A stretch of 64,000 nt of DNA, taken from contig JACGCM010001798.1 in the NCBI GenBank assembly GCA_014058105.1, positions 2,797,001-2,861,000 of the forward strand, read 5' to 3'. The DNA comes from Kingdonia uniflora. Taxonomy: Eukaryota; Streptophyta; Magnoliopsida; Ranunculales; Circaeasteraceae. The position numbers were made by a program, and so were the translations under genes. Positions 12,158 through 31,749 of the stretch are shown here, one piece after another. The first letter of the stretch is position 1. Each line of letters starts with the position of its first letter. The notes beneath the pieces were generated by a model. It ran no database searches. It worked only from the letters and a program-made list of their open reading frames with translations, and was not told the DNA's origin.

Positions 12158-12684
12158 TTCTAGGGTTTAATTGTGACTTATTAAACCCTAATTTTCATGG
12201 AGTTTTTTTATGGATTGGAGTAAGCGAAAGCTAGGAGTGGAGTGAGAGAGAGAGAGAGAGCAAAGAGGGACGGAACAAATGGGGTGGTTCTGGTGCTGCC
12301 ACGTGGATGCTGTGAAGATGTGTGTATGTGTAGTAGTGGATTGTGCTCTTTTGCACTTTTTTTGAAACAGTACTGAGTGGCCTGATTCCGGATTTGCTTA
12401 GGAGGATTTTCCTTGGGACCTGACACCTAAGGACCCAATCGTGCATCAAACCTTACTGGTAAAACTCCAATTTATGTAAGACTTCGGATGTTGTAAAGCA
12501 AAGATGCTTCAGTCCTCGGTGATGATGCTGATGATAAAGTTTTTCAAAGCCAATTAAGAATTAAAGATGGTTAATATGATCAACTTATGGACTAATTAAT
12601 AAAGTGAAGCTTATCTTAAGGGAGGATGCAAAAGGGTCCATCATCCATAAGAACAATAATAAATAGAACACGTATACTATTGTC
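12158..12684. promoter_or_regulatory. Upstream region of ABC1K7
   Basis: Immediately upstream of the minus-strand ATG at 12157. It holds a GA-rich tract at 12240-12262 and AAACCCTA motifs around 12165-12190. No TATA box stands out. No gene is seen in this stretch; its role as the 5'UTR and promoter is inferred from position. Confidence 0.4.
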
Positions 12685-14054
12685 TAGGGTTGTTCACGGG
12701 TCGGGTCGGGTCGGCCCGGGTTAAGCCTTAATCCTGAGTCAACCCGGGCTGATCGGGTTACAACATTTTCAACCCGAACCCAAACCAAGTAGTTGTAGAA
12801 CCCAAACCGGAACCGAACCGAATTGATCGGGTCGGGCTGGGTTATGAACTCGGGGTTTTTTTTTTTTTTTTTTCAACAACCCAAGTTGTTGATACAGAAA
12901 CAGAAGGAAGAAACTTTCATGGGATAACTGCCCTTGCAGTGAGAACTTGAATGACTACTTGTGAATCATCTTCAACAATGTTACACTAACAAGTCTCTCT
13001 TCTTCATCTCTCCATAACCCTTAACCATATCATACAACGTACATTGGTGATTGCAGAGTATGTATAGCAACCAGAATAATACATACAACATAACATAAGA
13101 TCTAGATGGGTATTGCAATGTATATATTGCAGAGTATGGGTATTGCAAAGTATATCTAGATCATACAACATAAGATCTAGATAATTCTTCTTCCCCTCTA
13201 CTCTTGACTTCCTCTTCAACTCCTTCACACCCAAAGACCTAACCTTCATTGGTGATTGCAAAGTTGATTCATCCATTACAAGGTTAACTAATGACTCTAA
13301 CGAATTCTCCATTGGAAGAGTTTTCTATCCCACCCTAATACCCATCATCAACTCTTCATTTTCAACTTCATTTGTTTTCTCAATTCTCCCTGAGATCGCC
13401 TCAAGCCCCGGGTTCAGCCTTTCGTCCTCTCTAACTCAACTTCCCCACCTGGTGCTATCTCCGGTCAATACTTCGCTCTCTTTACCAACACAACTGTCCC
13501 CTTTGCCGCCCATATCCTCGTTGTAGAATTCGATACTGGGTTTAATGACCTAATGGTAACCATGGGTTCAGCCTCGCTTTCGTCCATTGCCATCAACTCT
13601 ACAGAAACCCATTTCCCTGAGCATCCATGTTTCAAACTGGTTGCCGCTTGTGAACAGATTCTTAGCTTTCGTTATAGCCGGTACTTAGTGACCATGACTA
13701 AGATCAAACCATACAGCAATAAGATCGCAAAATCAGCTATGGAGATGCATTTGAACTTTAAAGAGAAAAGAGAGAGCTTTTCTTTGAGGGAGGAGAATGA
13801 GAGAGTTTTAGAGAGAGAGAGAGAAGGTGCATAGGGTAAGGGTTAGGGTATTAGAAGAGAGAGATTTATATTATATATATAGTCGGTTCGGGTCGGGTAT
13901 TAAGATATATCAGATCATAAACCCGAACCCGAACCCGAACCCTTTATATCCGGGTTTTAAAAACCAGACCCGAAACCGAACTGACAAATTTTTAACCCGG
14001 ACCGAACCGGCCAGTTCGGGTTCTCGAGTTTTCGGGTTTAGTTGTTCACCCCTA
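12685..14054 (+). mobile_element. Non-autonomous hAT-type element carrying captured host sequence
   Basis: Ends TAGGGTTG and CACCCCTA (7 of 8 terminal bases inverted-complementary). It is flanked by the 8-bp sequences CTATTGTC (12677-12684) and CTCTTGTC (14055-14062), a 7/8 match, as expected for a hAT target duplication. Subterminal regions are packed with GGGTCGGGT / AACCCGAACCCG repeats in inverted orientation, which can fold back. No transposase is present. The centre holds a legume-lectin receptor fragment. Confidence 0.75.
13375..13640 (+). pseudogene. Captured fragment of an L-type lectin (receptor kinase) gene
   Basis: From about 13447 the reading frame gives GAISGQYFALF, then HILVVEFDTGFNDL, the beta-sandwich signature of Lectin_legB domains found in L-type lectin receptor kinases. 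The following part is degraded: the expected NHVGIDxNS motif is not intact. There is no start codon, no kinase domain and no continuation. It sits inside the hAT-type element, so it was most likely picked up by it. Confidence 0.6.
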
Positions 14055-14062
14055 CTCTTGTC

Positions 14063-16114
14063 TATTGTTATTGGTTTGAAGATTTATTTATAAGAGATGT
14101 ATTGTGTTGCAAGCAATAGTTACCAGTATGATGCATTACTATAATTTTCAATTAACGAACTACAATTGATTCTTACATGTCCATTTAAAGATAGTGTCCT
14201 ACAAAGATCTGGTTATAAACAATTTTATACTTTATTTGAACTTTATATTTGCCAACTTGATTGCAAGCAACTCTAACTCACATCTTAGGGTCTAGGAAAG
14301 TTCTAAATATCATTTATTATAGACAACTACGTCTCAGTCGAGTTTCTGGATACTCTTCTCCAATCCTCCAATCCACCGAAGAGAGAAGGTGAGTAAATTT
14401 AATATTTGAATACGTTTGTTGGAGTAAGCGAATTTATAAGTAAAAACATTTTATTCATCATTTAGAAGATTTTCCTTGATTTTCTCTTTTTAAACTCTGG
14501 GATGAAAAGGGTCACGTGAGGATGGACACATGGCATCATCCGATTGGGTCCTCGGCTCCCGAACGAAAATCCTCAACAATTTCGGACTCGGGTGGCCTTG
14601 ATGATAGTGTACAGTGGTTTGCATTTTAGTCGTCAAGATGGAGTCACCATCTTCTTACTTGTTAACAACCGGAATCCTTGAACTTTGATTTGTGAAAGAA
14701 TAGGGAAATGAGAGTAGAAAATATGGAAGAGTGAAGGATTATAAAATGGAGGAAAGTAGTGGTTATGATGGAGACTGTTACGATGAAGGGGGAGATGAAC
14801 AAGGGAGGACAGGTGTCTAATTGCTAGTTTTCTAGTAGGTAAACTTTACCTTACTTTTTGTTTGAGAAGATAATATAAAGTGTATAATGAGAAATTAACA
14901 TAGAGAATTTAGCGTGGAAACTCATAGGGTTGAGAAAGACCACGACCTCGACGAGGGTTTAATAATAATTTACTATGCTATTAGATTGTTACATTTGACA
15001 ATCAAAAAGTAGAGATGATAGTAAAGATGTTTGATGGCTTCTCCTTCTTTTAATGTGGTGTGCCTGTATTTATAGTTAGATACAATCAATTACAAATAGT
15101 AAACGTGTCTCCTAAAATTAAGGATGGTGGGCGACGTAGTGGTGCATGATCCAACTGCCATGTTTGACTGCTGGTGGTCGAGGTCGATGTTGAGGTTATG
15201 GCTTAAATGCATATTTTTTGGTTCCTATTCGAATAGACTTATTTATGTTCGAATAAAAGGGTCAGACACTAGTGCATTCGAATAGACTTAGAGGGGTCAG
15301 ACACTGGTGTATTCAAATATACCTATTATTTGTTCAAATAAACACCATAAGTAAAGTTTTTTTGGTTGTTCAAAGTGCATTGTGATGCGTATTCTCTACA
15401 TTAGCCTTATGGGATGTTTATTATAAAAGTTAGAACTTGGTTAAGCCTTAAGTGTTAAGTTGTTCAGAGCCTCAGTGGTGAGAAATGATCTAGAGAGAGA
15501 AAATGAAGAAATATAGGGTTTTGCTCTTGAGAGATTTATTGGGTTTTATTTATAGAGTTTTTTGTTGGGGATTATATGTAAGGGTAGATGTGAGGTTGAG
15601 AGATCTCTTGAACTTCTTGTAACCATTTGTTTGATAATAGATTTGTCGTGCTTGTCGGGGGTGGTTTTGATCCTTTTGGGTTTCCACCTCAATTGAAATA
15701 TTGTGTGCGTTTATTGCTTTGGGTTGAATCTTATATGGTTAAAGTTAGATCTTCTAGTTCTTGCTTATTAATCTTATACTCCCGCGTTGCAATTTGTCCC
15801 TAGTTCTCTAACAACCGATGTGGTAGCTGTCGATCTTCCACCACTGCTTATGAGAGAAAGTTATCGATCATAATACTTGTATCTTTTATAAATAGTATCT
15901 TGAAGATGTTCTTCTTGTATATATCCTGAAGTTATTGGATATGGGGAATGTGCTACTACAAAGGTGAATGAAATTGACACATTTAAGCCACTTCTCTTCC
16001 TATGGATTTTCCAAAAACAACATTTCTCTTTGAATGCCATATCACTTGTCTACAACATCTACATTTTAACCCCAAACTCCAAACCAAAGAACAACGACGC
16101 TCTCTCTCTCCCCC
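14063..16114. other. Intergenic region with a probable decayed repeat (14870-15830)
   Basis: No gene is seen. At 14880-15100 the reverse strand shows GAGTTTCCACGCTAAATTC, and at 15660-15800 the plus strand shows GGGTTTCCACCTCAATTG followed by a TCTCTAACA end. These look like two LTR-type ends in opposite orientation. Between them (15230-15350) lie several TTCGAATA/TTCAAATA motifs. The last 150 bases before 16115 are probably the promoter and 5'UTR of the splicing-factor gene. Confidence 0.35.
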
Positions 16115-19100
16115 ATGTTTCTCAATCGAATCTCCCGCCAAAACCCATCACTCTCTCTCATCTCAAGTCATCTCTTCTCTTCTTCTTCAACAACAATCCC
16201 TCCTTCATCAAAGCTCAACAACCACTACAACTTCATCTCCCCTCACACTCTCTCTCCTACCCCACAACAAAACCCTAACCCTAATTTCGACGAAGACCCA
16301 AACCCAAACCCTAACAAGAAACAGAGGAAGAAACCCTTGTATAAACCCCCATCGTCATTCGACAATGTAAAGAAGGTTCATTCCAAACTTTTATTTGATT
16401 TCCAGTATAGTTACACTGAGACGAATCCCAAGGTGAGACCGATTGGATTACGGGAGCCTAAGTATTCGCCATTTGGACCTGGGAGAGTTGATCGAGAGTG
16501 GACGGGTGTGTGTGCGCCCGTCGTGGATCGGACGGTGACGTCGGTGGATGGGAATGAGGAGGAGGAGAAGTTGGAGGAGACGAGGCAGAGAGTGAGGAAG
16601 GCGGTGCTTGGGGAGCCGTTGACGGAAGAGGAGAGGAAGTTTTTGGTGGATAATCATCAGAGGGGGAAAACTAAGCGGCAAGTTAATTTGGGTAAATTTC
16701 GGCACTAACCACTTTTGTTTGATAATCCCTAAACTGGTTTTCTTTAAATATATCAAAACTTAGTCTGCATGTATAGGTAAGTGTATGAAAAAATGGGGTT
16801 TTGTTTGATTATAGCGATACAATTATTGTCTACCCATTTCAATATTTTCATACTTTGATTTAATCTTTATGATTAATATTGGGATTTAAACCACAAATCA
16901 AGTGTTCCTTCTAGCCACTAAATTTGTTATTTGTGTCTAAGGATTCACTATCTTCATTTTTGGGTAGTTGAGAACAATTGGTTTGAGGATTTTAATCTAT
17001 GGTAATTCAAGTTAATTTAGAGAGTGGGTGGTCTTATCCCCTTCACGCACTGTTTACTTGAGAGATGAGTGTGTTTGCTTTGAGAAACCCAAAACAAAGA
17101 AGCGTTTTGGATGAATATTCAGTTCCTAAATTACTGTTTGAAGATTCGTGTGAGTCATTGAGTTTGTTAGGGTCAAGTTGAGGGATGCTAAACTTTTGTA
17201 ATTCATTATCTCAGAGTGCAAATTTTTACGGGACTTTTTGCTGTGAGGGTCATAGAGTTGTATATTGTGCTCTGGTTAGGCATAGGCAAGTAAGGCAGCT
17301 ACCCAAAGTTGACAAGCAGAACATAGCGAAAGCTGCCTGACCATCGATATGCATGGCTCGTCGACGTATACCCAGAAATGCCCAACTCCCAGCGTTCATA
17401 GCTGCCACATTACCAGTAGGCTTGTCGCTTTACCATCGGCTTTGTTGAGATCACCTAACGCTGGGACTAGTCGCTATTACTTGTTGTATCGGTAGTGGTG
17501 TAATGAAAGCGCTGACAAGCGTTTGCAAGGAAAACAAAGCGTCGAACTCGGGAATAGGCGTTGGAATCTACCTGATCTGTTCTGCCCGGTAAACTTTGAT
17601 GTTGCTGCATTAGCTGTTAGTGGCTGTTAACACCAAGTCAAAGGCAGTAATTCTATTTTTCGTATAGGAGGACCCTATTTGCGAAATGCCCTGAATTTCT
17701 TGTTTAAACAATGTCAGAATCAACACATCCAAGTTCATTAGCGGCCATGAAAGTGATGAAAAAAACGGATGTTGTTGTATTATAATGCATTTGCAAGGCT
17801 TTGGAACTTTGTAAGAGAGAAGAACTGGGTTTATATATTTGACCATGTAGTATGCAACTCAATATAGAAGTTGTTAAAGAGTTAGTGCATTCCTTTGAGC
17901 TATGAAGTGTTTATATCGACTAAAGTTAGTTCATATAAGAGAGAAAGGGAAGGAGGAAGGGAGGGAGAGCCCCCAGCTTTTGTTGACAATCTGCATTATT
18001 TACAATTAGGGTATTGCACTCTAAGCGCATCTTCCATCCAAAGAGCTGCAGGTAAACAACAGGAAAAAATTAGAAACTCTTTGGAGACTTCCATATCTGA
18101 GACTATTTTATTAGCAGCCTTCTTTCTCTCCAACCAACACAAAATTCAACATTGCTCATCTTTGAGCTAGTTTATAATTCGGTGATCCCTTTCTTGCTAG
18201 GTAGGGGTGGACCATATAAACTCCCTTATTTTTATAGATTTTACTGCTCTAGCCATTTTTTTTCCTTTTCCCAAAATAAAGAGAGAAAATTCTCTCCTTT
18301 CACTTGACACTTTTCGCTTAGTCGAGCTATTTGGAGTTGATAAAAAGAGTGTGATTGCTTTCTAATAAAAAGAAGATCTATTAGTATTCTCTCCCTGCCT
18401 AGTAGTCTCCTTCCTTGATATTTTTGCATTTCTATTGTTGTGTTGGAAACAATGACGACTGAGAGGAATCCTAGAGGGTGAGTAACCTCATCCTTTTCCT
18501 GTAACCGGTGAGCATTTTTTATTTTTTTTTTACTTAATGTATTTATTGTTTTATTTGCTTTATCTTTGTTCTTTTGTCCATAACGTTGGTGGGAAAATCC
18601 TCGAGGTTTATACTTGAGCCAATGGTTGATTTGAGCCTTTTTGAGGTTTATACTTTAACTAGCTTATTTTCCTATAAAAACAAAATACAATCTAGACATG
18701 CAAAGGATCAAATTAACCATTGGTTGAAGTGTAAGCATTTGAGATTTTCGGACCAACGTTATCTATAAAACAAGAGGGCTAGTATATACAAAAAAATAAT
18801 ATAATAAGTAGAGAAAAGAAGACTCCCTTCATCATTTGCAGGAAAAAGGAAGAGGTTGCACACCTCCTAGTTTCCTCCTTCAGCCGCCATCTTTTCCAAC
18901 GCAATAATACGATTGTAAAAAACCTAAGGAAGGAAAACCCTGCAACTGGGAGAGTAGTAGTAGATTTTCCTTTTTAACAGAAATCAATCATACTCATTTT
19001 ATCATCATTTCGACCTGGGAAAAAATGTCGAGTGATAGGAGAGAGTTTTCCCTCTTCCTTTTGGAAAGGAATTTTTTTGCTCCAATTGTGAAAGCCATTG

Positions 19101-21490
19101 TAGAAGGGACTTTACTGTGACCCCCTCTAGCAAGAACGGCATCAATGAATTTAGCCTTCTCTAGTGCGGCAAACCTTTTTTCTGCTTTGCTTCCTAGCTG
19201 CGCCAGCAACATTGCCAGTCAGGTATCTGTCCTTTAACCCAAGGGGGGAGTGGCCCATGACACACATTTGCAAGAACTTTACAACCCCATTTGGTAGGAA
19301 AGCACCATTATTAACTCTATCTAGGTTTATTCAAGATTCGTTGGGTGTACATTTGCATGTCAAGATTACAGCTAATAAACAAGAAGGGTAGAGAAAAAGA
19401 AGATGATATTATTAGAACATCTTGGTTTCTAGAACGTCCACTTGCTTTTCAGGCTTTGCTAGTAGCTAGCTGTTTTCTTACTCCTTAGTCTTTTATAATA
19501 ATTGTATTTCTGATTTCAAGATATCTTTAATTATTAAGAAATGAAATAGTAGGCCAATGAGTTGTTACTTTTGACTGATTCTTGATGCCTTAAGTTGACC
19601 CCCATTATGAGTATTCTAATGAGTAATGCCATCATTAAATCAACAGTTTTATCTTCGAATGCCCTTCTTGTATAGGAGAGATGAGCATCAAATTTCTTGT
19701 AATTATGCTTTACTCAGTGTAAAATGGATGGGTTCAATTGTAGGGAGAGATGGTCTAACTCACAACATGCTGAATGATATCCATAATAACTGGAAATATG
19801 CTGAAGCGGTGAGAATAAAGTGTTTAGGTGTTCCAACCGTTGACATGCGGAATGTGTGCACCCAGCTCGAGGTATACTTCTTCAAAATACTAAAACTTAA
19901 ATATTACTTTTCCTGTCACTTATGTTCTAGAGAAAGTAGTAAGCGGGTATCACATGCTACATATGCCAAAATATGTACATTTTTTTTTTGAAGGAGCTTG
20001 GGTTAGGCAGACCCAATATGTACTTGCTTGTACTGATTATTACCAGGGCTGGCTTTTATTAGAGGTTCCATGGGAATTATATTTGGGGAAGATAATTGAT
20101 CAACCTAAGGGTTTTCCCATGTGACTATGAGTTGTGAATATTGATAAGCTTAAACGGCTAGTTATGTCTCTGTGATAAATAGTATCGATACCCATTCATA
20201 AATAGTGATATTGATTTATACATTATATATACTCGGATTTATTTTATAACTATTACAGGTTAAGTTAATATGCATATGGGAGATATGATTGAGATCTTGG
20301 ATATCACTTCTTTCACACAATCCCTTTCTTTACCAATCTATTTTCGTTTCTTCTTCCATCCTTTGCTTTAGACTAAATCTTACTGTGTGTGTGTGAGATG
20401 TGGCATGATTTAGTGTTTTTGAAAAAACTCGTCTAAACAGTATGGGAATCTACATTACCTTTTGTTTATTTTTATTATGCAGATTTCCCTTCTTTTTTCG
20501 TAATGCATTTAATTTTTAATTTTTTTGCAAGGCAAGCCGGTTTTATATGGGGATCCGTAACCCTGAGTTTCCAACCACATTTAATTAAGTTATACTATAT
20601 TTAGAAGTTTCTAATAAAATTATATGCACATCTTTCCAGGACAAAACTGGTGGTAAGATCATCCATAGGCAGGGTGGTCTCTTAATCCTATACAGAGGCA
20701 GACGTTATTATCCCAAAAAGAGGCCTGCGATTCCATTGATGTTGTGGAAACCCTGTGAGCCCATTTATCCAAGGTTGATCAAGACTACAATTAGTGGACT
20801 AACCATTGAGGAAACTGCTAAAATGAGAAAGAGGGGCCTATTGGTTCCCGCTTTAACAAAACTCGGTAACATCTCTCAACTCATTACTTTTGGTTCCACC
20901 GTTATACCCTTTACGCAGGGCCTCTTATTGAATAAATGATGCTTGCAGCAAAAAATGGTTATTATGGTAGTCTTGTACCTATGATACGTGATGCCTTTCT
21001 CACTGAGGAGCTGGTTCGCATAGACAGCAAGGGACTCGAGAGAAGTGACTACAAGAAAATTGGCTGCAAACTCAGAGTAAGTATATCATTTGGACATAAG
21101 TACTTTATTTATAAATGTATCAACTTATTTGATTTTTTCTTTCGTCACTTCCTGGTTTCTTTTTGTGGTGATAGGTATATTAGTCTTAGAAGAAATTGAA
21201 TTTTTTTTACTTGTATTCTGGTGACTATAGGACTATGAAATGCGTTTTATCTGATTTATTTTATGATGCAGGATTTGGTTCCTTGTATTCTGGTGACTTT
21301 CGAGAAGGAGCAGATTGTGGTGTGGAGGGGAAAAAATTACGCTCCCATAGAGCAAAGTGAATCATTTGATTATCAGGTGGACGTATCAGAAAACAATAGC
21401 TCAAGTAAAAACTCGAGCCAGTATATCTCCTCCGACTCAGATGATGAGATGCTTGATTCTGACAGCAAGTTACTTAGACGGAGTAGATAA
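16115..21490 (+). CDS. mCSF1: Mitochondrial CRS2-associated-factor-type group II intron splicing factor (two CRM domains)
   Basis: Exons 16115-16691, 19744-19871, 20640-20865, 20949-21076 and 21272-21490 join with consistent phase to 425 aa. All introns are GT-AG. The first 65 or so residues are Ser/Arg/Asn/Pro-rich, as in an organellar presequence. Then come [17 protein letters not shown] and WTGVCAP, typical of the CAF group. CRM domain 1 spans the exon 1/2/3 joins ([16 protein letters not shown], then [27 protein letters not shown]). CRM domain 2 spans exons 3-5 ([44 protein letters not shown]). A Ser/Asp-rich tail ends the protein. The family binds organellar group II introns. The mitochondrial rather than chloroplast CAF type is inferred from sequence resemblance; which Arabidopsis paralog is closest is not certain. 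The usual family length is about 400 aa, so this gene looks intact. Confidence 0.92.
16692..19743 (+). other. Intron 1 of the CAF-type gene, no embedded gene recognised
   Basis: A 3 kb intron, mostly AT-rich. A GC-richer island at 17290-17590 has no recognisable coding sense. A reverse-strand open stretch at 18994-19212 (containing [18 protein letters not shown]) and GA-rich sequence at 17940-17965 are the only other notable parts. Confidence 0.5.
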
Positions 21491-22480
21491 GATCTTCAAC
21501 GGTGGATAACTTGTATGATGCATCCTTATTTTGGCTGTGCATTGAAATGGGAATTATTTAGTTCAGAATAGCTAGACTCAGCAAAGGATCTATTTTACTA
21601 GAGATGGCACCACTCCTCGGATCTGCTACTTATTGATCCACTCATTTCGAAGATTTTGAGCTACTATGCAGACTTTTCAAATTTATCATGTTCTGAGGTA
21701 GACTTGCCAATGTACTGATTTTATCCGTAGTTTCGTTTTCTCCTTATTTTGGTGACTTCATTGGTCTCCTGGCTCCATTCATTCAGAACTGTGTCAAATT
21801 GTTAGAAGAGGACGCCAAGGGAAAGAAACTTCAAACATTGCATCTTTATATACTCTCTTCAATTGTTCTATATGGTTCTCTAGTAGTGGGGGTCTGCACA
21901 GTCCCTTTCTGTCTAGCAAAAAAAATGAAAGAATGATGCCCTTTTGGCTTGCAGGAACATGTTTGTAGAGTACTGAAGGAAATTTATTTGCTTCTGATAA
22001 AGAGGTCTATATCCGAAGAGTGCGACTTGGAGAAGACTTCTTTGCCATGACTTGGGGAAAATTGTGGAAAATTTGAGGAAATCTGAATGTAAATTAAGAG
22101 AGGTGAACATGAAATCTAGTCTTATTTAGGCGAGCTTTGGGATTCGTTTATTTATTTCATATCTTGATTTTTCTTTGCATTTACCACTTACCCCATAAGT
22201 CACGATTAACTCATTTTAATTATAAATAAAGTTCATAATGCTAGATCATTGACTTGTTTTTTTTAAGTTCTAGGCGTGTTTCCCATATAGACTGATCTGT
22301 AATGGTCATGGTACTGCAAGCTGCACATTCTTTGGAATTTCTATTTGAACAGTGAAGTGTGTAAACCATTTGGAGATTATGAAATTAAATGAACTGATGA
22401 TTTATCAACACCAGTTAGAGTATAATTGAAATTCTATGTGCTCGTAATTAATGTATTTCAAGAAACTAGGTCAGAATAAT
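21491..22480. other. 3' flank of the CAF-type gene
   Basis: Presumed 3'UTR and intergenic DNA. No coding region is supported. Confidence 0.4.
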
Positions 22481-22519
22481 TCATAACAATCAATAGTCTA
22501 AGGTTAAACAGAAACAATC

Positions 22520-23440
22520 AAAAACACAGACTAGGAATTAAATGATACAAGCAAATGTTCACCCTGTGGAAACTCTTTACTCAGGAGAAAAATTACAAGT
22601 CGTTGTCGAAGATCGTGACAACCAAAAGTTTCACTAGTCAAAAAAAATTATACTGAATTACACATACAGATTTAATAACCTAGTCACAAGATTATTACTC
22701 TTCTGACTAACGCTTCACGCTCCACCTTCTTGTTTTCACAACAACTCTTCTTGGCCTCTCACCAAGAAAATTTCTTCTAGAATCGTTCTTGAACAAAATA
22801 ATTGGGAAGTCTTTGAAACCCTAACTCAACATCAATCTTGTGATCAAAGGATAATTGATTGATCTTAAGTTCTTCACCCTCTCTGATAAAGTCTTTTGGA
22901 ACCCTTCGAAAGAAAAATCGTTTTCCCAAGAAAAGAGAGCAACTGAAAAAGAAACTAGGGTTTCTTTAAATAGTAGTTCTATTTCTCTCGATATTCGTTC
23001 GAACGATACCAAAAGTCGTTCGAACGAATTACGACTAATTTGGTCAAAAACCCTAGAAAGTTTACATATCGTTCGAACGAAAATAAGTCTCGTTCGAACG
23101 ACAATTGTATGTGGGCCAAATTTCAAGGGGCTTGACAAGTCGTTTAAACGGCATGAAAACTCGTTCGAACGACAATTGCATATGGGCCAAATTCCAGGGG
23201 ACTTGACACTTCGTTCGAACGACAAAAATGTATATGGACCAAATTTTCAGGGGACTTGACTCTTCGTTCAAACGACAAGGAAATTCGTTTGAACGACAAA
23301 AAAAGAAATGCTCATTCATTTTATCAGAGAGTAATACTTACCTTCTGTCCTGTGATCTGTGTCTTCGACTGAGACAACTAGAAACTCCACAAGCACGAAA
23401 TGAGACAAATAAAACCTTTCAATAATTCTGTTCTATGAAC
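22520..23440 (-). repeat. Decayed repeat element with a TCGTTCGAACGA palindrome cluster
   Basis: At 22995-23296 the 12-bp palindrome TCGTTCGAACGA or a near variant occurs nine times (22995, 23016, 23069, 23090, 23142 variant, 23161, 23211, 23263 variant, 23284 variant). The later copies are joined by a repeated spacer of 50-70 bp with GGGCCAAATT and GGGGACTTGACA. The reverse strand at 22560-22590 shows an LTR-like GAGTTTCCACAGGG end similar to those at 14.9-15.8 kb. Apparent ORFs on both strands follow from the repeat, not from a gene. Confidence 0.55.
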
Positions 23441-24174
23441 AATAGTCTAAATTCCTCTGCTAAAAAAATATATATTCTTGGGCATGATGAGAGCGACGGA
23501 TAATTATGTGAAAAAGGAGAATTTTCATATCATGATTACTGATATTGACATTTATCCCCGATTTTCTAGGTAAAGAATCAATACTCTGAGCTTGGAAATG
23601 TGTATACTAAATTTTGGAGCAGGTAGGGGAAGATGAAATTCGAAGTTTGTTACTTGCAGATCCATTGAAACTTCATTGCTAAAAAGGGATTCTACAGGAG
23701 TCACCAATGATAATATATTTTCAGAATTTACAACCCGGAAGTTTTTTTCTTTCTATTTTTGATATAAACACACATAAATTACATCACAAAACATGATCAT
23801 GAAAGTGTGTTAAAACAATTCAGGATCCCAGAAGGAATACTTCTTCTAAACCAAGGAATATTCTTCATATTTCCCTTATTATGCCAGTTCATGAGCAACA
23901 ATACATATTCTGGTCTGGGTACATATAAACATTAAACATTAAGCAAAAATGAAAAGACTTCTAGCTTATTCCATACGAGGGCCAGAGTAAGGCTGTTGTT
24001 TCGCAAAAATATCAGGGGGAAAAGATGCAGGTTTAATCTTGTAGTGATGCAATCGTCAATTCGTTTCTCATCCAAAACCTGGAGCTCTGACCTACATCCA
24101 GAGCATGGAGAAAATCTCACTACTTCTAGTGGCTCTTCATGTAACAAACACTCTTTGGTGAATGTCTAATTTCT
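23441..24174 (-). other. 3' flank and probable 3'UTR of the IPMDH gene
   Basis: Directly downstream of the IPMDH stop codon on the minus strand. No coding region is supported. The two flanking genes converge on this interval. Confidence 0.4.
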
Positions 24175-30841
<6,667 letters not shown>

Positions 30842-31749
30842 TTGTACAGATAATAAGAAAGAGAGAGCCACGTTTTGATATACAATTTAAGGGTTTTAAA
30901 AGTCAGAAAAAGACAGCTACATACTTCTTCTTCTCCTACAAATGAGAGAGAGAAAGCTGCAAGCTTCAAACACAATTTGTAAGCACCTCACTCACAAAAG
31001 GCTAATCCAAGTGAGGTTCTATTTCTTCCAACAGAAGAGTACTTTATTTTTTATTTTATTTTTACAGACGCAGTTCAATTATAAAACAAACATATGCCAC
31101 ACCCGATTAGAAAACAAACAAATGCCCAACACTTAGGCGCCCAATCGGAACGTAAGAAAGCAAGGTTGAGTATTGAAAAACAAGACTCAATCTTGTTTTT
31201 CAAGTTGAAAATCCAAGTCAGTGAGGTGTTGTTGGAGCTCAAAAATTCTACGTGGCACAATAAGACACTTTAGAGCATCTGTAGCAGTAGGATAAATGAA
31301 TTCACCCAAAAGCTAGGTGGATTTAATCCAAAATCAAGGTGAATATTAGCCACCGTAGTTCAGAACTGCGGGGCACAATTTATGTCAACGATCTAGCCAC
31401 GTGTTAACATCCTAAACGTCCAATCTAAACGCATAGTTCAGAACTGCGGGGAGGGACAACCAATCAGAGTTTGCCACGTATATATATTTTTAAATTAATA
31501 TCGTGCAGTTCAGAACTGCGCGGCAAGAGCCTGCATGAAAACGCACTCCCTCCCCCCCTCATACTTTATTCCTTTTTCACAAGTTTGCCTCTAAGTTATT
31601 CCTCAAGTTTCCCAACCCCCACATTTTTCCTAATAATTCAAGGCCATTAATAGAATAACAATCTCGGGAGAGTCTAGTTATGTTATTCCCAAAACAAGAC
31701 GTAGGCTAAGCTCTAAAGTTAAACGAAGGGGGAAAGAATTGGTAACGAA

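Noticed and set aside
13918..13945. AACCCGAACCCG run resembling a telomeric repeat
   Set aside because: The unit is AACCCG, not the plant telomere unit AAACCCT, and it belongs to the hAT subterminal repeats.
16264..16316. AACCCTAACCCTAA telo-box-like motif
   Set aside because: It lies within the coding part of exon 1 of the CAF-type gene and is explained by the Pro/Asn-rich presequence.
18994..19212. Minus-strand ORF with [18 protein letters not shown] in CAF intron 1
   Set aside because: Protein-like but short, with no recognised family, start or neighbouring exons; not annotated as a gene.
22821..23259. Long ORFs on both strands over the TCGTTCGAACGA region
   Set aside because: They arise from the palindromic repeat, which is open in several frames; no domain or codon bias.
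30842..30871. In-frame extension of IPMDH upstream to a GTG codon (ten extra residues)
   Set aside because: There is no ATG in frame before the TAA near 30889; a plant nuclear gene would use the ATG at 30841.
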